The notes beneath the pieces were generated by a model. It was not told the origin of the DNA, did not search any database, and was given only the letters and a program-made list of their open reading frames with translations. Shown piece after piece: positions 43,487 through 53,683 of a stretch of 61,931 nucleotides of DNA; position 1 is the stretch's first letter, and each line of letters begins with the position of its first letter. The stretch is from an uncultured Clostridia bacterium (GTDB lineage Bacteria; Bacillota; Clostridia; TANB77; CAG-508): positions 1 through 61,931 of the forward strand of contig CAJFHE010000003.1 in NCBI GenBank assembly GCA_904378095.1, in the 5' to 3' direction. Made by a program: the position numbers and the translations under genes.

Positions 43487-44596
43487 TTGAAAATACTTGT
43501 AACTGGAGCAAATGGCTTTATTGGTAAAAACTTAATAGAAGAATTGCAACACAGAAACTATAATGAGATATATAAATGTGATGTAAACACAACAAAACAA
43601 GAACTTGAAGAATATATGGAAAACTGTGAATTTATATTTCATTTAGCAGGGGTTAATAGACCAGAAAAAGAAGAAGATTTTATGAAGGGGAATTTTGGAT
43701 TTACATCAGAAATGTTGGACTTGCTAAAGAAGCATAATAACAAATCTCCTATTGTAATTACATCTTCAATTCAAGCTGAGCTTGATAATCCTTATGGAAA
43801 ATCTAAAAAAGCTGGAGAAGATTTAATGTTCTCATATGAAAAAGAAACTGGAGCAAAAGTAATGGTATATAGATTACCAAATGTGTTTGGAAAATGGTGT
43901 AGACCAAATTACAATAGTGTAATTGCAACATTTTGCTATAATATAGCAAGAGATTTACCTATAAAAGTTAATAATCCAGAAGTTGTACTAAATTTGGTAT
44001 ATGTTGATGATGTTGTAGAAGAATTAATTGGTGCACTTGAAGGAAAAGCACATTATAATGATAAATTTTGCTATGTGCCAACAGTACATATTCAAAAGCT
44101 TGGAGATATTGCAAATTTAATCTATTCATTTAGAGAAACAAGAAAAAATTTAATGATACCAAATATGGAAGATGCTTTTACTAAAAAACTATATAGCACA
44201 TATCTAAGCTATTTACCAGAAAATGAATTTAGTTATTCTCTAAAAATGAATATTGATAATAGAGGCTCATTTACAGAAATGTTTAAATCTAAAGAAAGAG
44301 GACAAGTTTCAGTAAACATTTCTAAACCAGGAATTGTAAAGGGTAACCATTGGCATAATACTAAAAATGAAAAATTTATTGTAGTTAGCGGAAAAGGAAA
44401 AATTAAATTTAGAAAAGTTGGAAGCGACGAAGTAATAGAGTATAATGTAAGTGGAGACAAAATAGAAGTAATAGATATTCCAGTAGGATATACACACAGC
44501 ATTGAAAATGTAGGGAATACTGATTTGGTAACTATCATGTGGGCAAATGAAGTATTTAACTCGGATAAACCAGACACATATTATTTGGAGGTTTAA
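43487..44596 (+). CDS. capF: bifunctional epimerase/reductase CapF
   Basis: Second enzyme of the UDP-L-FucNAc pathway, combining C3 epimerisation and NADPH reduction. The 369-aa protein has the N-terminal SDR domain (about 1-245, ILVTGANGFIGKNLIEEL, with YGKSKKAGEDL) and the C-terminal cupin (about 250-369) with the zinc ligands in KGNHWHNTKNEKFIVV and the VGYTHSIENVG strand. This two-domain order is diagnostic of CapF/FnlB. TTG start 43487 behind GAGGAGTGA. Confidence 0.95.
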   Translation: MKILVTGANGFIGKNLIEELQHRNYNEIYKCDVNTTKQELEEYMENCEFIFHLAGVNRPEKEEDFMKGNFGFTSEMLDLLKKHNNKSPIVITSSIQAELDNPYGKSKKAGEDLMFSYEKETGAKVMVYRLPNVFGKWCRPNYNSVIATFCYNIARDLPIKVNNPEVVLNLVYVDDVVEELIGALEGKAHYNDKFCYVPTVHIQKLGDIANLIYSFRETRKNLMIPNMEDAFTKKLYSTYLSYLPENEFSYSLKMNIDNRGSFTEMFKSKERGQVSVNISKPGIVKGNHWHNTKNEKFIVVSGKGKIKFRKVGSDEVIEYNVSGDKIEVIDIPVGYTHSIENVGNTDLVTIMWANEVFNSDKPDTYYLEV

Positions 44597-44599
44597 TAA

Positions 44600-45658
44600 A
44601 TGAATTATAAAGATGAAGTAGTTATCCTAATTCCATCTTTAAATCCAGATGAAAGGTTAACTAAATTAGTTAAAGATTTATTAGTTAACGGATTTAAAGA
44701 TATAATTGTTGTAAATGATGGTTCATCAGAAGAATATAATAAATATTTTAAAACTATTGAACAAAATGTGATTGTATTAAGACATATGGTAAATTTAGGT
44801 AAAGGAAGAGCATTAAAAACTGGATTTAATGAATATTTAGGAAGATTTAAAGAAAAATGTGGAATTATTACTGTTGATTCTGATGGTCAACACAAAATTG
44901 AAGATATAACAAAAGTGGCTAAAGCATTAGTGGAAAATAAAGAGAGCTTAATATTGGGCTCCAGAAATTTTAATTTAAAAAATGTGCCTTTTAGAAGTAA
45001 GTATGGGAACAAAATAACTAGATGTATATTTAAATTTTTAACAGGATTAAATGTTTCTGATACACAAACTGGATTAAGAGGAATACCAACCAGATACATA
45101 TCAATACTAATGAATATTCCTGGAGAAAGATTCGAATTCGAAATGAATATGCTAATGGAGGCAAAAGAAAATAATATTGATATTACTGAAGAAAGGATTG
45201 AAACGGTATATATACAAGAAAACAAATCTTCACATTTTAACCCTTTAAAAGATTCTCTAAAAATATATGTTATTTTTTTGAAATATATTTTCTCATCTAT
45301 AATATCGTTTATTGTAGATATTGTAATATATAAAATAATTTTTAATGGTATAATAAATTATATAGCTGATTACGCGATAATTATTTCAACAGTTGTTGCT
45401 AGAATAATATCTTCATTGGTTAATTATAGTGTTAATAAAAATACAGTATTTAAATCATCAGGTAACAAATCTATTATCAAGTATTACATACTATGTTTTA
45501 TACAAATGATAATTTCAGCAGTATCGGTTACGGTTATATATAATCTTCTTAATCAAAGATATGAAGTTTTAATAAAACTAATAGTTGATAGCATAATATT
45601 CTTAATTAATTTTAAAGTTCAAAAGGAATGGGTATTTAGAAAGGAGAAAAAAGAGTGA
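44600..45658 (+). CDS. GT2 glycosyltransferase fused to a GtrA-like flippase domain
   Basis: A 352-aa protein in two parts. Residues 1-215 are a GT2 polyprenyl-phosphate-sugar synthase-like domain (VVILIPSLNPDERL, VVNDGSSEEY, VDSDGQHKIEDI, DTQTGLRG). Residues 225-352 are four transmembrane helices with the GtrA signature ARIISSLVNYSVNKNTVF. Such proteins make a lipid-linked sugar and move it across the membrane. The fusion combines what are separate GtrB and GtrA in O-antigen modification systems; the GT-C-like gene that overlaps its end would be the final transferase. It separates capF from capG. Confidence 0.88.
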   Translation: MNYKDEVVILIPSLNPDERLTKLVKDLLVNGFKDIIVVNDGSSEEYNKYFKTIEQNVIVLRHMVNLGKGRALKTGFNEYLGRFKEKCGIITVDSDGQHKIEDITKVAKALVENKESLILGSRNFNLKNVPFRSKYGNKITRCIFKFLTGLNVSDTQTGLRGIPTRYISILMNIPGERFEFEMNMLMEAKENNIDITEERIETVYIQENKSSHFNPLKDSLKIYVIFLKYIFSSIISFIVDIVIYKIIFNGIINYIADYAIIISTVVARIISSLVNYSVNKNTVFKSSGNKSIIKYYILCFIQMIISAVSVTVIYNLLNQRYEVLIKLIVDSIIFLINFKVQKEWVFRKEKKE

Positions 45659-47556
45659 GCTATATTATTATTTTTTTAATAGTTGTTTCAATAGCAGCAT
45701 TTTTAGCTAAAGTCTTTAACAAAAAAATAGATATAACGATTCCTATTTCTGTAATGCTTATTGTTTTGATTATATATCCTTTTGGATTTTTTAATAGATT
45801 GGATATAGGAGTATATGTTGTAGAATTTATTTCAGTTATTTGCTTAATATATTTAATATATAGATTTATAAAAAGTATAATAAACAAAAAGGTTTTAGAT
45901 TTCTTTAGAAATCTTTTTACACCTGCTCTTGTGGTATATATACTATTCTATATTTATTTTATTTACATAAACAGAAATAGATTATTTTCTAGCTGGGATG
46001 AGTTTTCACATTGGGGAACAATAGTTAAAAATATGTTTTATTTTAATTCTTATGGAACTAATCCAGAGACTATTGTGGCTTTTAGAGGATATCCGCCATT
46101 TACTGCTATATTTGAATATTTTGCTCAAAAGGTAGTAAATTCATATAGTGAAGGAAGAATTATTATAGCGATGAACTTGCTATATATTTCAATGGTGCTA
46201 CCAATATTTAGAAATATTGAATGGAAAAAAGACTTAAGTAAACTATTAATTTATGTACCAATTATATTTATATTACCATTATGTATGTATAGCAGTTTTT
46301 ATACTACTATATATGTTGATGCGATGCTAGGAATATTTATGACATACATCTTGTATATATATTTTACAATGGAAGATGGAATGGTAAAATATATAAGTAT
46401 ATGTCTAGCTTTAATTTCATTACCATTAATCAAAGCTGCAGGTGCTGGTTTAGCTATTTTCGTTTTAATTATTATATTGATAGATATAATATATCAATAT
46501 AAAAAATTTAAAGATGACAAAAAAATATTTCATAAGAAGCTATTATTTTTAGTACTATATATTATATGCTTTGTAATAGGAAAATATTCTTGGGATATAC
46601 ATCTGCTGTTTACTAATACAACAGAAGCTTGGGATACAGATAATTTATCAATTGCTAATATAATTTCTTTAGTTACTGGAAATGGTGCTGAATATCAATA
46701 TACAGTTATAAAGAACTTTATAAAACAATTTTTTTTAGAGCCAATTAGCATAAATATTGGAGAGTTAACTAATTTTACAATATTATTAATTTTTATTTTA
46801 TATAGTGCATATACTGCTTATCTAGTACGTAAGAAACAAGAAGATATAGTATATAGAAGATATATATTAGCAAATATTATATTAATTATATGCTATGCTA
46901 TATATATGATTTCATTGTTAGCATTGTATTTGTTTACTTATTCAGAGTATGAAGCAGTTAATTTAGCTTCATATAGTAGATATTCATATATATTCCTTAT
47001 AGGAATGTATGCATATAATACTTTAATTATTCTTGAAAACTTTTCAGGAATAAAAAAGGATAAAACTAATTTTGTAATATTAATTGTGATTATATTTTCC
47101 GTAATGCCAATGAACACAATAATTAATTTAACGGTAAGAAATGGGTCATCAATACAAAACTCTATTATTATAAAAAATGAATATTCCGAGATACAAAAAT
47201 ATGAAAACATATTAGAAAAAAATGATATTGTATATTATATTTCTTGTGGAAGTAATGGATATGATTATCACATTTCTAGATATGAGCTTGTGCCTAATGA
47301 GTTGGTGGCAACAGATGGTTGGAGTTTGGGAACACCAAGATATGAAGGCGACATATGGACAAAGAATATTTCAGTAGAAAACTTAAAAACAAATTTTATT
47401 AATAGAAATATAACTTATGTGTATATATTTGAAGCGGACAGTGTTTTTAAAGAAATGTATTCTGAACTATTTAAAAGTGAAGAAAATATTAAGAATGAAA
47501 CAATGTATAAGGTAGAATTGACAGAAGATGATTTAAGGTTAGTAGAAGTATATTAG
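45655..47556 (+). CDS. polytopic membrane protein, GT-C-type glycosyltransferase candidate
   Basis: A 633-aa protein with about twelve hydrophobic segments, a first outer loop motif FSSWDEFSHWGT with the paired acidic residues expected of GT-C lipid-sugar-dependent transferases, and a C-terminal soluble domain (about 500-633). GTG start overlaps the stop of the GT2-GtrA gene by 4 nt, implying translational coupling and joint function: side-chain addition from a polyprenyl-phosphate-linked sugar outside the membrane. Sequence alone does not give the sugar. A Wzy-like polymerase is the main alternative, but another gene fits that role better. Confidence 0.7.
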   Translation: MSYIIIFLIVVSIAAFLAKVFNKKIDITIPISVMLIVLIIYPFGFFNRLDIGVYVVEFISVICLIYLIYRFIKSIINKKVLDFFRNLFTPALVVYILFYIYFIYINRNRLFSSWDEFSHWGTIVKNMFYFNSYGTNPETIVAFRGYPPFTAIFEYFAQKVVNSYSEGRIIIAMNLLYISMVLPIFRNIEWKKDLSKLLIYVPIIFILPLCMYSSFYTTIYVDAMLGIFMTYILYIYFTMEDGMVKYISICLALISLPLIKAAGAGLAIFVLIIILIDIIYQYKKFKDDKKIFHKKLLFLVLYIICFVIGKYSWDIHLLFTNTTEAWDTDNLSIANIISLVTGNGAEYQYTVIKNFIKQFFLEPISINIGELTNFTILLIFILYSAYTAYLVRKKQEDIVYRRYILANIILIICYAIYMISLLALYLFTYSEYEAVNLASYSRYSYIFLIGMYAYNTLIILENFSGIKKDKTNFVILIVIIFSVMPMNTIINLTVRNGSSIQNSIIIKNEYSEIQKYENILEKNDIVYYISCGSNGYDYHISRYELVPNELVATDGWSLGTPRYEGDIWTKNISVENLKTNFINRNITYVYIFEADSVFKEMYSELFKSEENIKNETMYKVELTEDDLRLVEVY

Positions 47557-47565
47557 GAGGTTCAA

Positions 47566-48690
47566 ATGGAAAAATTAAAATTAATGACTATTATTGGTAC
47601 AAGACCAGAGATAATAAGGCTTTCAGCAGTTATAAAATGTGCTGATAAATATTTTAATCATGTATTAGTACATACAGGACAAAATTATGATTATACATTA
47701 AATCAAGTATTTTTTGAAAATTTAGGTTTAAAAGCACCTGACTATTATCTAGATAGTGTGGGGAAAGATTTAGGGGAGACAATGGGTAATATTATTGCGA
47801 AATCTTATGAGGTAATGCAAAAAGAAAAACCAGATGCAGTACTTTTATTGGGGGACACAAATTCTGCATTATCTGCAATTTCTGCAAAAAGATTAAAAAT
47901 ACCAATTTTCCATATGGAAGCTGGAAACAGATGCTGGGACTGGAATGTGTCTGAAATGATAAATCGTAAAATAGTTGACCATATATCAGATATCAATTTA
48001 CCATATACAGAACATTCTAGAAGATACTTATTATCAGAAGGAATTGACGGAAAAACTATATTTGTTACAGGTTCACCAATGAGAGAAGTACTAAGAGACA
48101 ATATGGACAAAATAGAAAAAAGCGATATACTAAATAAGCTAAATCTAGAAAAAAATAGATACATTCTTCTATCCTCACACAGAGAAGAAAATATAGATAA
48201 TGAAGAGCATTTTATGTCATTAATGAATGCTATAAATGATATTGCAGAAAAATATCAAATGCCTGTAATATATTCGACACATCCAAGAAGTCAAAAATTT
48301 ATAGAGAAAAGAAATTTCAAATTTCATCCTCTAGTACAAAATTTAAAACCTTTTGGATTTATGGACTATAATAAACTACAAAAAAATGCATATTGCGTTT
48401 TATCTGATAGTGGTACACTTTCAGAAGAAAGTGCAATGCTTGGTTTTGCAGGAGTACTAATTCGTACTTCAACAGAAAGACCAGAAGTATTAGATAAAGG
48501 TACAATAGTAATAGGTGGAATTACAGATAAAACAGTAGAACAAGCACTAGAACTTGCAGTTTCAATGAGAGATAATAAGGAAGAAGTTGTTATGGCAGAA
48601 GATTATGCAGACACAAATGTATCTGTTAAGGTAGTTAAAATAATACAAAGTTATACAGATATTGTAAATAGGACTGTTTGGGGGAAATAA
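47566..48690 (+). CDS. capG: UDP-N-acetyl 2-epimerase CapG (WecB family)
   Basis: Third enzyme of UDP-L-FucNAc synthesis, a C2 epimerase of the non-hydrolysing WecB family. The 374-aa protein has IIGTRPEIIRLSAVI, HTGQNYDYTLNQVFF, LLLGDTNSALSA, MEAGNRCWDWNVSEMINR (the RCWDWNV wording marks the CapG/FnlC branch), SSHREENIDN and DSGTLSEESAMLG. Start ATG with AGGAGG. The next gene overlaps in TAATG. Confidence 0.94.
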   Translation: MEKLKLMTIIGTRPEIIRLSAVIKCADKYFNHVLVHTGQNYDYTLNQVFFENLGLKAPDYYLDSVGKDLGETMGNIIAKSYEVMQKEKPDAVLLLGDTNSALSAISAKRLKIPIFHMEAGNRCWDWNVSEMINRKIVDHISDINLPYTEHSRRYLLSEGIDGKTIFVTGSPMREVLRDNMDKIEKSDILNKLNLEKNRYILLSSHREENIDNEEHFMSLMNAINDIAEKYQMPVIYSTHPRSQKFIEKRNFKFHPLVQNLKPFGFMDYNKLQKNAYCVLSDSGTLSEESAMLGFAGVLIRTSTERPEVLDKGTIVIGGITDKTVEQALELAVSMRDNKEEVVMAEDYADTNVSVKVVKIIQSYTDIVNRTVWGK

Positions 48691-49880
48691 TGAGTAAAAA
48701 ACTTGTACAAATTAATGTGACATGTAATGGCAGTACTGGAAGGATAATGACTCAGATTCAAGAAGAAGTTACTAAAGAAGGCTGGGAAGCATATTCATTT
48801 TATGGAAGAGGAAAACCAGCAAATGATAAGTGTATAAAAATAGGAAATAAGTTTGACGTTTTATTTCATGTGTTAGTAACTAGATTATTTGATTTGCATG
48901 GGTATGCTTCAAAAAGAGCAACTAAAAAAATGATAAAACAAATTAAGTCTATTGATCCAGATGTTATACAATTACATAATTTACATGGATATTATTTAAA
49001 TATAAATTTGTTATTTAAATATTTAAAAACTTGTGATAAAAAAATTGTATGGACATTACATGATTGTTGGGCTTTTACAGGACACTGTACACATTTTACA
49101 TATCCAGAATGTAATAAATGGAAGAATGAAAAATGCTCAAATTGCCCAAGAAAGAGGCAGTATCCAGCAAGTTTATTTATAGATAATTCTTCGCGAGAAA
49201 TAAGAAAGAAAAAACAACTTTTTACTAACATCAATAAACTTATTATTGTAACACCATCAGAATGGTTAAAAAATCTAGTTAAACAATCTTTTCTTAAAGA
49301 TTATACATTAAAAGTAATAAATAATGGAATAGATTTAACTATCTTCAAACCAACAAAGACAATAGATGTAAAACGCAAATATAATATACCAGATGACAAA
49401 AAAATAATATTAGGAGTAGCTTCTATCTGGAGTTCAAATAAAGGATTAAATGAATTTTTTGAATTATCTAAGCAAATAAATGAAAAAAATTTTTGTATAG
49501 TTTTAGTTGGATTGAACAAAAAGCAAATAAAAAAATTGCCATCAAATATAATTGGAATAAGTAGGATAGAAAATTTAGAAGAATTAGCTAATTTATATAC
49601 ATGTGCAAATGTTTTGTTTAATCCATCAAAAGAAGAATCATTTTCTCTAGTTACAGTCGAAGCTATGGCCTGTGGAACTCCAGTAATAGGATATAATAAT
49701 AGTGCTATAAAAGAATTTAGTAACTTGAAAATATGCAAAACTTTGAGCCTAAATGATAATGATAAATTTAATAAAATTATTGCTTTTTGCAAAGAACATA
49801 CTGACATAGATAAGAATGTTAATAAATTTAGTATTAAATTTGTTATGCAAGAATATATGAATCTTTATAAAAACTTGTAG
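48690..49880 (+). CDS. GT4 glycosyltransferase
   Basis: A 396-aa GT-B fold family-4 transferase. LVQINVTCNGSTGRIM at the N terminus, WTLHDCWAFTGHCTHFTYPEC in the acceptor domain with a cysteine-rich KCSNCPRKRQYP loop, and the EX7E donor motif in ESFSLVTVEAMACG. The N-terminal part resembles the WcaC/CapM-like colanic-acid-type transferases. Donor and acceptor cannot be read. ATG 48690 overlaps the capG stop. Confidence 0.88.
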   Translation: MSKKLVQINVTCNGSTGRIMTQIQEEVTKEGWEAYSFYGRGKPANDKCIKIGNKFDVLFHVLVTRLFDLHGYASKRATKKMIKQIKSIDPDVIQLHNLHGYYLNINLLFKYLKTCDKKIVWTLHDCWAFTGHCTHFTYPECNKWKNEKCSNCPRKRQYPASLFIDNSSREIRKKKQLFTNINKLIIVTPSEWLKNLVKQSFLKDYTLKVINNGIDLTIFKPTKTIDVKRKYNIPDDKKIILGVASIWSSNKGLNEFFELSKQINEKNFCIVLVGLNKKQIKKLPSNIIGISRIENLEELANLYTCANVLFNPSKEESFSLVTVEAMACGTPVIGYNNSAIKEFSNLKICKTLSLNDNDKFNKIIAFCKEHTDIDKNVNKFSIKFVMQEYMNLYKNL

Positions 49881-49901
49881 AAGGAGATAAATTTGTAAGA
49901 T

Positions 49902-51146
49902 ATGGTAAAAAATAGTAAACTTAATATTTTATATATTTCATCAGTTTGTGCAGATGAATTATATAAAGAACTAGAAAAGAATGTTAAAGCACCAATGCAG
50001 TATTCAATTCAAAAGTTTCACAATTCAATCATTACTGGATTAGACAAAAGTGAAAATGTAAAGATTGATGCTTTATGTGGACTTCCTATAAATAGAAAAA
50101 ATATAAAGAAAATAATGTTTAAAAAGATAACTGTTAAAAATAAAAATGTTAAGTATGTTCATATGAGATTTATTAATTTACCAATTGTTAAACAAATTTC
50201 TATATGTATGGGTATGGTTTGTGGTTTAATTAAATGGAATAAACAAAACAAAGAAAATAAAAACAAAATAATTATCTTTGATGCATCATATATTACAATT
50301 ACTCCAGTATTAGTATTTATAAGTAAAATTTTAAAAATAAAAAAAGTTGCTATTGTGGCAGATATCTATGGTTATATGTCTGACAAAATAAAGGAAAGAA
50401 AAGGTGGAACTTTGCAAAATATATTGGCAAAGATTTGCCAATACTGTTGGAATAATTATGATGGATATATATTGCTTACAGAGCAAATGAACAAAATAGT
50501 TAATCCAAAAAGTAAACCATATATTATAATGGAAGGAATAGCTGATAAAATTGATATAACTGAGAATGTAAAAAAAGAAAATTATGTAATGTATGCGGGT
50601 AGCTTATTTGATAGATTTGGTATAAAAGAATTAGTAGATGGATTTGATATGTTGGAAGATAAATCATTGAAATTGTATATATATGGAGCAGGTGAAACAG
50701 TAGAATATATTAAGAAAAAAGAAAGTCAGAATGCAAGTATACAATATAAAGGTACTAAAACTAATAATGAAATTTTATTAGCAGAAAGAAAGGCTAAATT
50801 ATTAATTAACCCAAGACCAACCAATAACGAATTTACTAAATATTCTTTTCCATCAAAAACGATAGAATATATGCTCTCTGGCACTCCAGTTTTAACTACG
50901 AGACTTGATGGAATACCTAGTGAATATAATGATTATCTTTATTTTATTGATGATGAAAGTGCAATTGGAATAAAAAATAGTATAGAAAATATTATGAAAA
51001 ATGAATCAAACGATGATTTAAATAAGAAAGGTCGAGGGGCTAGAAAATTTATTTGTGATAATAAAAATAGTGAAGTACAAGGAAAAAGAATAAATAAATT
51101 TATAAAATCTATATTAAAAGAGGAAGAAAATTATGATTGCAAATAA
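49902..51146 (+). CDS. GT4 glycosyltransferase
   Basis: A 414-aa family-4-like transferase with a Rossmann-type N domain (ILYISSVCADELY), a middle IVADIYGYMSDKIKE and a C-terminal donor-binding domain with YAGSLFDRFGIKELVDGFD and YSFPSKTIEYMLSGTPVL. The first glutamate of the EX7E motif is not evident, as in some capsule transferases. AAGGAG lies rather far (about 15 nt) upstream of the ATG. It overlaps the polymerase gene by 14 nt. Confidence 0.84.
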   Translation: MVKNSKLNILYISSVCADELYKELEKNVKAPMQYSIQKFHNSIITGLDKSENVKIDALCGLPINRKNIKKIMFKKITVKNKNVKYVHMRFINLPIVKQISICMGMVCGLIKWNKQNKENKNKIIIFDASYITITPVLVFISKILKIKKVAIVADIYGYMSDKIKERKGGTLQNILAKICQYCWNNYDGYILLTEQMNKIVNPKSKPYIIMEGIADKIDITENVKKENYVMYAGSLFDRFGIKELVDGFDMLEDKSLKLYIYGAGETVEYIKKKESQNASIQYKGTKTNNEILLAERKAKLLINPRPTNNEFTKYSFPSKTIEYMLSGTPVLTTRLDGIPSEYNDYLYFIDDESAIGIKNSIENIMKNESNDDLNKKGRGARKFICDNKNSEVQGKRINKFIKSILKEEENYDCK

Positions 51147-52386
51147 TGAAATTTTTAATAAGAAACAAATAAGAACAGCCTATATGTACTTATATATTTT
51201 TTTAATGTTACTGTTATGCCGAGATTCTTTAGTAAGTACAACAATTTTAGGTTTTCCAAAATCGCTTTTTTTAACATTAATAATTTCTATTCCAAATTTT
51301 ATTATATTTATTAAAAAAATTAAGGCAGAAGGGTTAAAAAGTTATAGAGTATATATCTTTATAATATTGGTACTAAATATAATATTAACAATGATAATTA
51401 AATCTGATTATCAGTTGTATAATTTTTCACTATTAGTATTTATATTTATTGGATTTGTAGTTTCTTATGTATATGAATACAAAGAGTTTATCAAAGCTTT
51501 TATCAACATAATGATTTTTATCTCTATGTATTCATTAATAACTACTTATTTATTTAAACCATTAATAATACATACAGGAATAAATTTTCCAACAATAATA
51601 AATTCAGTTAATAATGTCTTTTACAATTTTATTTTTTCTTTTGCATTAACAGCTGAGTCATATATAAGAAATTTTGGATTTTTTAGAGAACCAGGGGTAT
51701 ATCAAGTTTTTATAATACTAGCATTGATATTTCTAACATTTGTTAAAAATATTAAAATAAAAAGCAGAAAAAAAATTATATATACTTTAATCTTTACAGT
51801 GACAATATTATCCACTTTTTCAACTACTGGAATTATTCTACTGGCATTATTTTTTACTACATATATAGTAAAATTGATAAGAGACGGTAAGATGAATAGA
51901 AAGGTATTTATAATAATTACAACAATTACAATAATTTGTATTTTAATTTTAACGTTACTTTACAATATAATACCTAGTTTTAGAGAAACATTGAGATTTT
52001 CAATAGAAAAAATTTTTACACCAAATGAATCTTTATCTGCAAGGCAAGAATCAATCATTGTTCCTTTAAAATTATATTTAAATAGTCCTATATTTGGTCA
52101 AAAATATATTGATGTGGTTGAAGCTATAGACCATAATACTAATACTACTATCAATATGTTTGCAATATATGGCTTACTTACAGGAGTAATCCATATAATG
52201 TTAATATATTTGTTGATAAAAAAAATGAAGCAACCTAAAAGTGTATCTGCTTTAATCTTTATAATATTTATAGTTGCTATTAATACACAGTTTTTAATTG
52301 GGAATTCGGTATTATGGATAGTAATGTTTTCATGTTTTATGGAAGATAAAACAATACCAAAAAAAGAAAATTATATAGAAAGGTAA
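51133..52386 (+). CDS. Wzy-like polysaccharide polymerase
   Basis: A 417-aa protein of about ten transmembrane helices with a larger outer loop (about 150-190) containing NFGFFREPGVYQVF, the FREPGV-type motif often seen in O-antigen/capsule polymerases, and a second loop with NESLSARQESI (about 298-308). It would join repeat units outside the membrane. Wzy proteins are poorly conserved, so the call rests on topology, the motif and the neighbours. ATG 51133 with AGAGGAAGA. Confidence 0.8.
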   Translation: MIANNEIFNKKQIRTAYMYLYIFLMLLLCRDSLVSTTILGFPKSLFLTLIISIPNFIIFIKKIKAEGLKSYRVYIFIILVLNIILTMIIKSDYQLYNFSLLVFIFIGFVVSYVYEYKEFIKAFINIMIFISMYSLITTYLFKPLIIHTGINFPTIINSVNNVFYNFIFSFALTAESYIRNFGFFREPGVYQVFIILALIFLTFVKNIKIKSRKKIIYTLIFTVTILSTFSTTGIILLALFFTTYIVKLIRDGKMNRKVFIIITTITIICILILTLLYNIIPSFRETLRFSIEKIFTPNESLSARQESIIVPLKLYLNSPIFGQKYIDVVEAIDHNTNTTINMFAIYGLLTGVIHIMLIYLLIKKMKQPKSVSALIFIIFIVAINTQFLIGNSVLWIVMFSCFMEDKTIPKKENYIER

Positions 52387-52393
52387 AAATAAG

Positions 52394-53683
52394 ATGAAGA
52401 AAATACTATGGATAGTTAATACAATTTTTCCATATCCAGCAGAAAAATTAGGACTAAAGAAAACAGCATTTGGTGGATGGCTAAATAGTTTATCTGATAC
52501 ACTAAGAAAAAGCGAAGATTTTAAGCTTGCTATTGCAACAGTATATAACGGAAAAGACTTGAAAAAAATGGATGATGGACAAGTAATATATTATCTTCTT
52601 CCAGGGGCTCCTGCACTAAAGTATGATAAGAAATTAGAAAAATATTGGAAAGACATTAACGAAGAATTTAAACCAGATTTAGTACATATAAATGGCACAG
52701 AGTATGCTCATGGGTTAGCATTTATCAATGCTTGCCCAAATGTCACAACTCTTACTTCCATTCAGGGATTAGTATCAGTGTACGCAAATGTATATTATGC
52801 AAATATACCGGTAAAAGATATTATAAAAAATATTACATTTAGAGATATAATAAAAAATGATAGTATAATACAAGCAAGAAAAAAATTTATAAAACGCGGA
52901 AAAAACGAAATAGAAATTTTGAAAAAAACAAATGCTATTACTGGTAGAACAATTTGGGATTATTCTAATGTACAAGCTATTAATCCAAATGTGAAATTTT
53001 ATTGGAGCAACAGAATTTTAAGAGAAGAGTTTTATAATAGCAAGAAGTGGGATATTTCTAAAATAGAAAGGCATTCTATATTTTGTAGCCAAGCAGGGTA
53101 TCCAATAAAAGGACTACATTATATGATAGAAGCGGCAAATATTTTAAAAAGAGAATATCCAGATATTAAAGTATATATTGCTGGACAAAACATAACAAAA
53201 AGTGATACTATAAAAGAAAAAATGAAAATTTCAGGATATGGGAAATATATTAAAGGGTTAATGAGAAAATACAATCTTGAAGGAAATATTATTTTTACAG
53301 GAATGCTAGATGCACAAGGAATGGTCAATAGATTATTGAATAGTAATGTATTTGTACAAACATCTGCAATAGAAAATAGCCCAAATTCTTTGGGAGAAGC
53401 TATGTTGTTGGGGGTTCCCTGTGTAGCATCATATGTAGGAGGAACCTGTGATATGTTAGAGCATAATAAAGAAGGCTTTTTATATACATATACTGAACCT
53501 GCTATTTTAGCTGAATATATAAAAAGAATATTTGAAGATGACGAATTGTGTATGAAATTTAGCAATAATGCCATTAATAAAGCGAATGTTACGCATAATA
53601 AAGAAAGAATAACACAAGAAACCATTGATATGTACATAGATATAATAAATAATATAATAAAGGAAGAAAAAAGTGAGAAGTAA
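52394..53683 (+). CDS. GT4 glycosyltransferase
   Basis: A 429-aa GT-B transferase. LWIVNTIFPYPAEKLG opens the N domain; the C domain has FCSQAGYPIKGLHYMIEA and the donor motif ENSPNSLGEAMLLGVPCV with the EX7E glutamates. The GLHYMI and SVFVQTS-like segments resemble transferases that add hexuronic acid or hexose in Firmicute capsules, but the donor cannot be fixed. It starts 7 nt after the polymerase gene and overlaps the flippase gene by 11 nt. Confidence 0.87.
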   Translation: MKKILWIVNTIFPYPAEKLGLKKTAFGGWLNSLSDTLRKSEDFKLAIATVYNGKDLKKMDDGQVIYYLLPGAPALKYDKKLEKYWKDINEEFKPDLVHINGTEYAHGLAFINACPNVTTLTSIQGLVSVYANVYYANIPVKDIIKNITFRDIIKNDSIIQARKKFIKRGKNEIEILKKTNAITGRTIWDYSNVQAINPNVKFYWSNRILREEFYNSKKWDISKIERHSIFCSQAGYPIKGLHYMIEAANILKREYPDIKVYIAGQNITKSDTIKEKMKISGYGKYIKGLMRKYNLEGNIIFTGMLDAQGMVNRLLNSNVFVQTSAIENSPNSLGEAMLLGVPCVASYVGGTCDMLEHNKEGFLYTYTEPAILAEYIKRIFEDDELCMKFSNNAINKANVTHNKERITQETIDMYIDIINNIIKEEKSEK

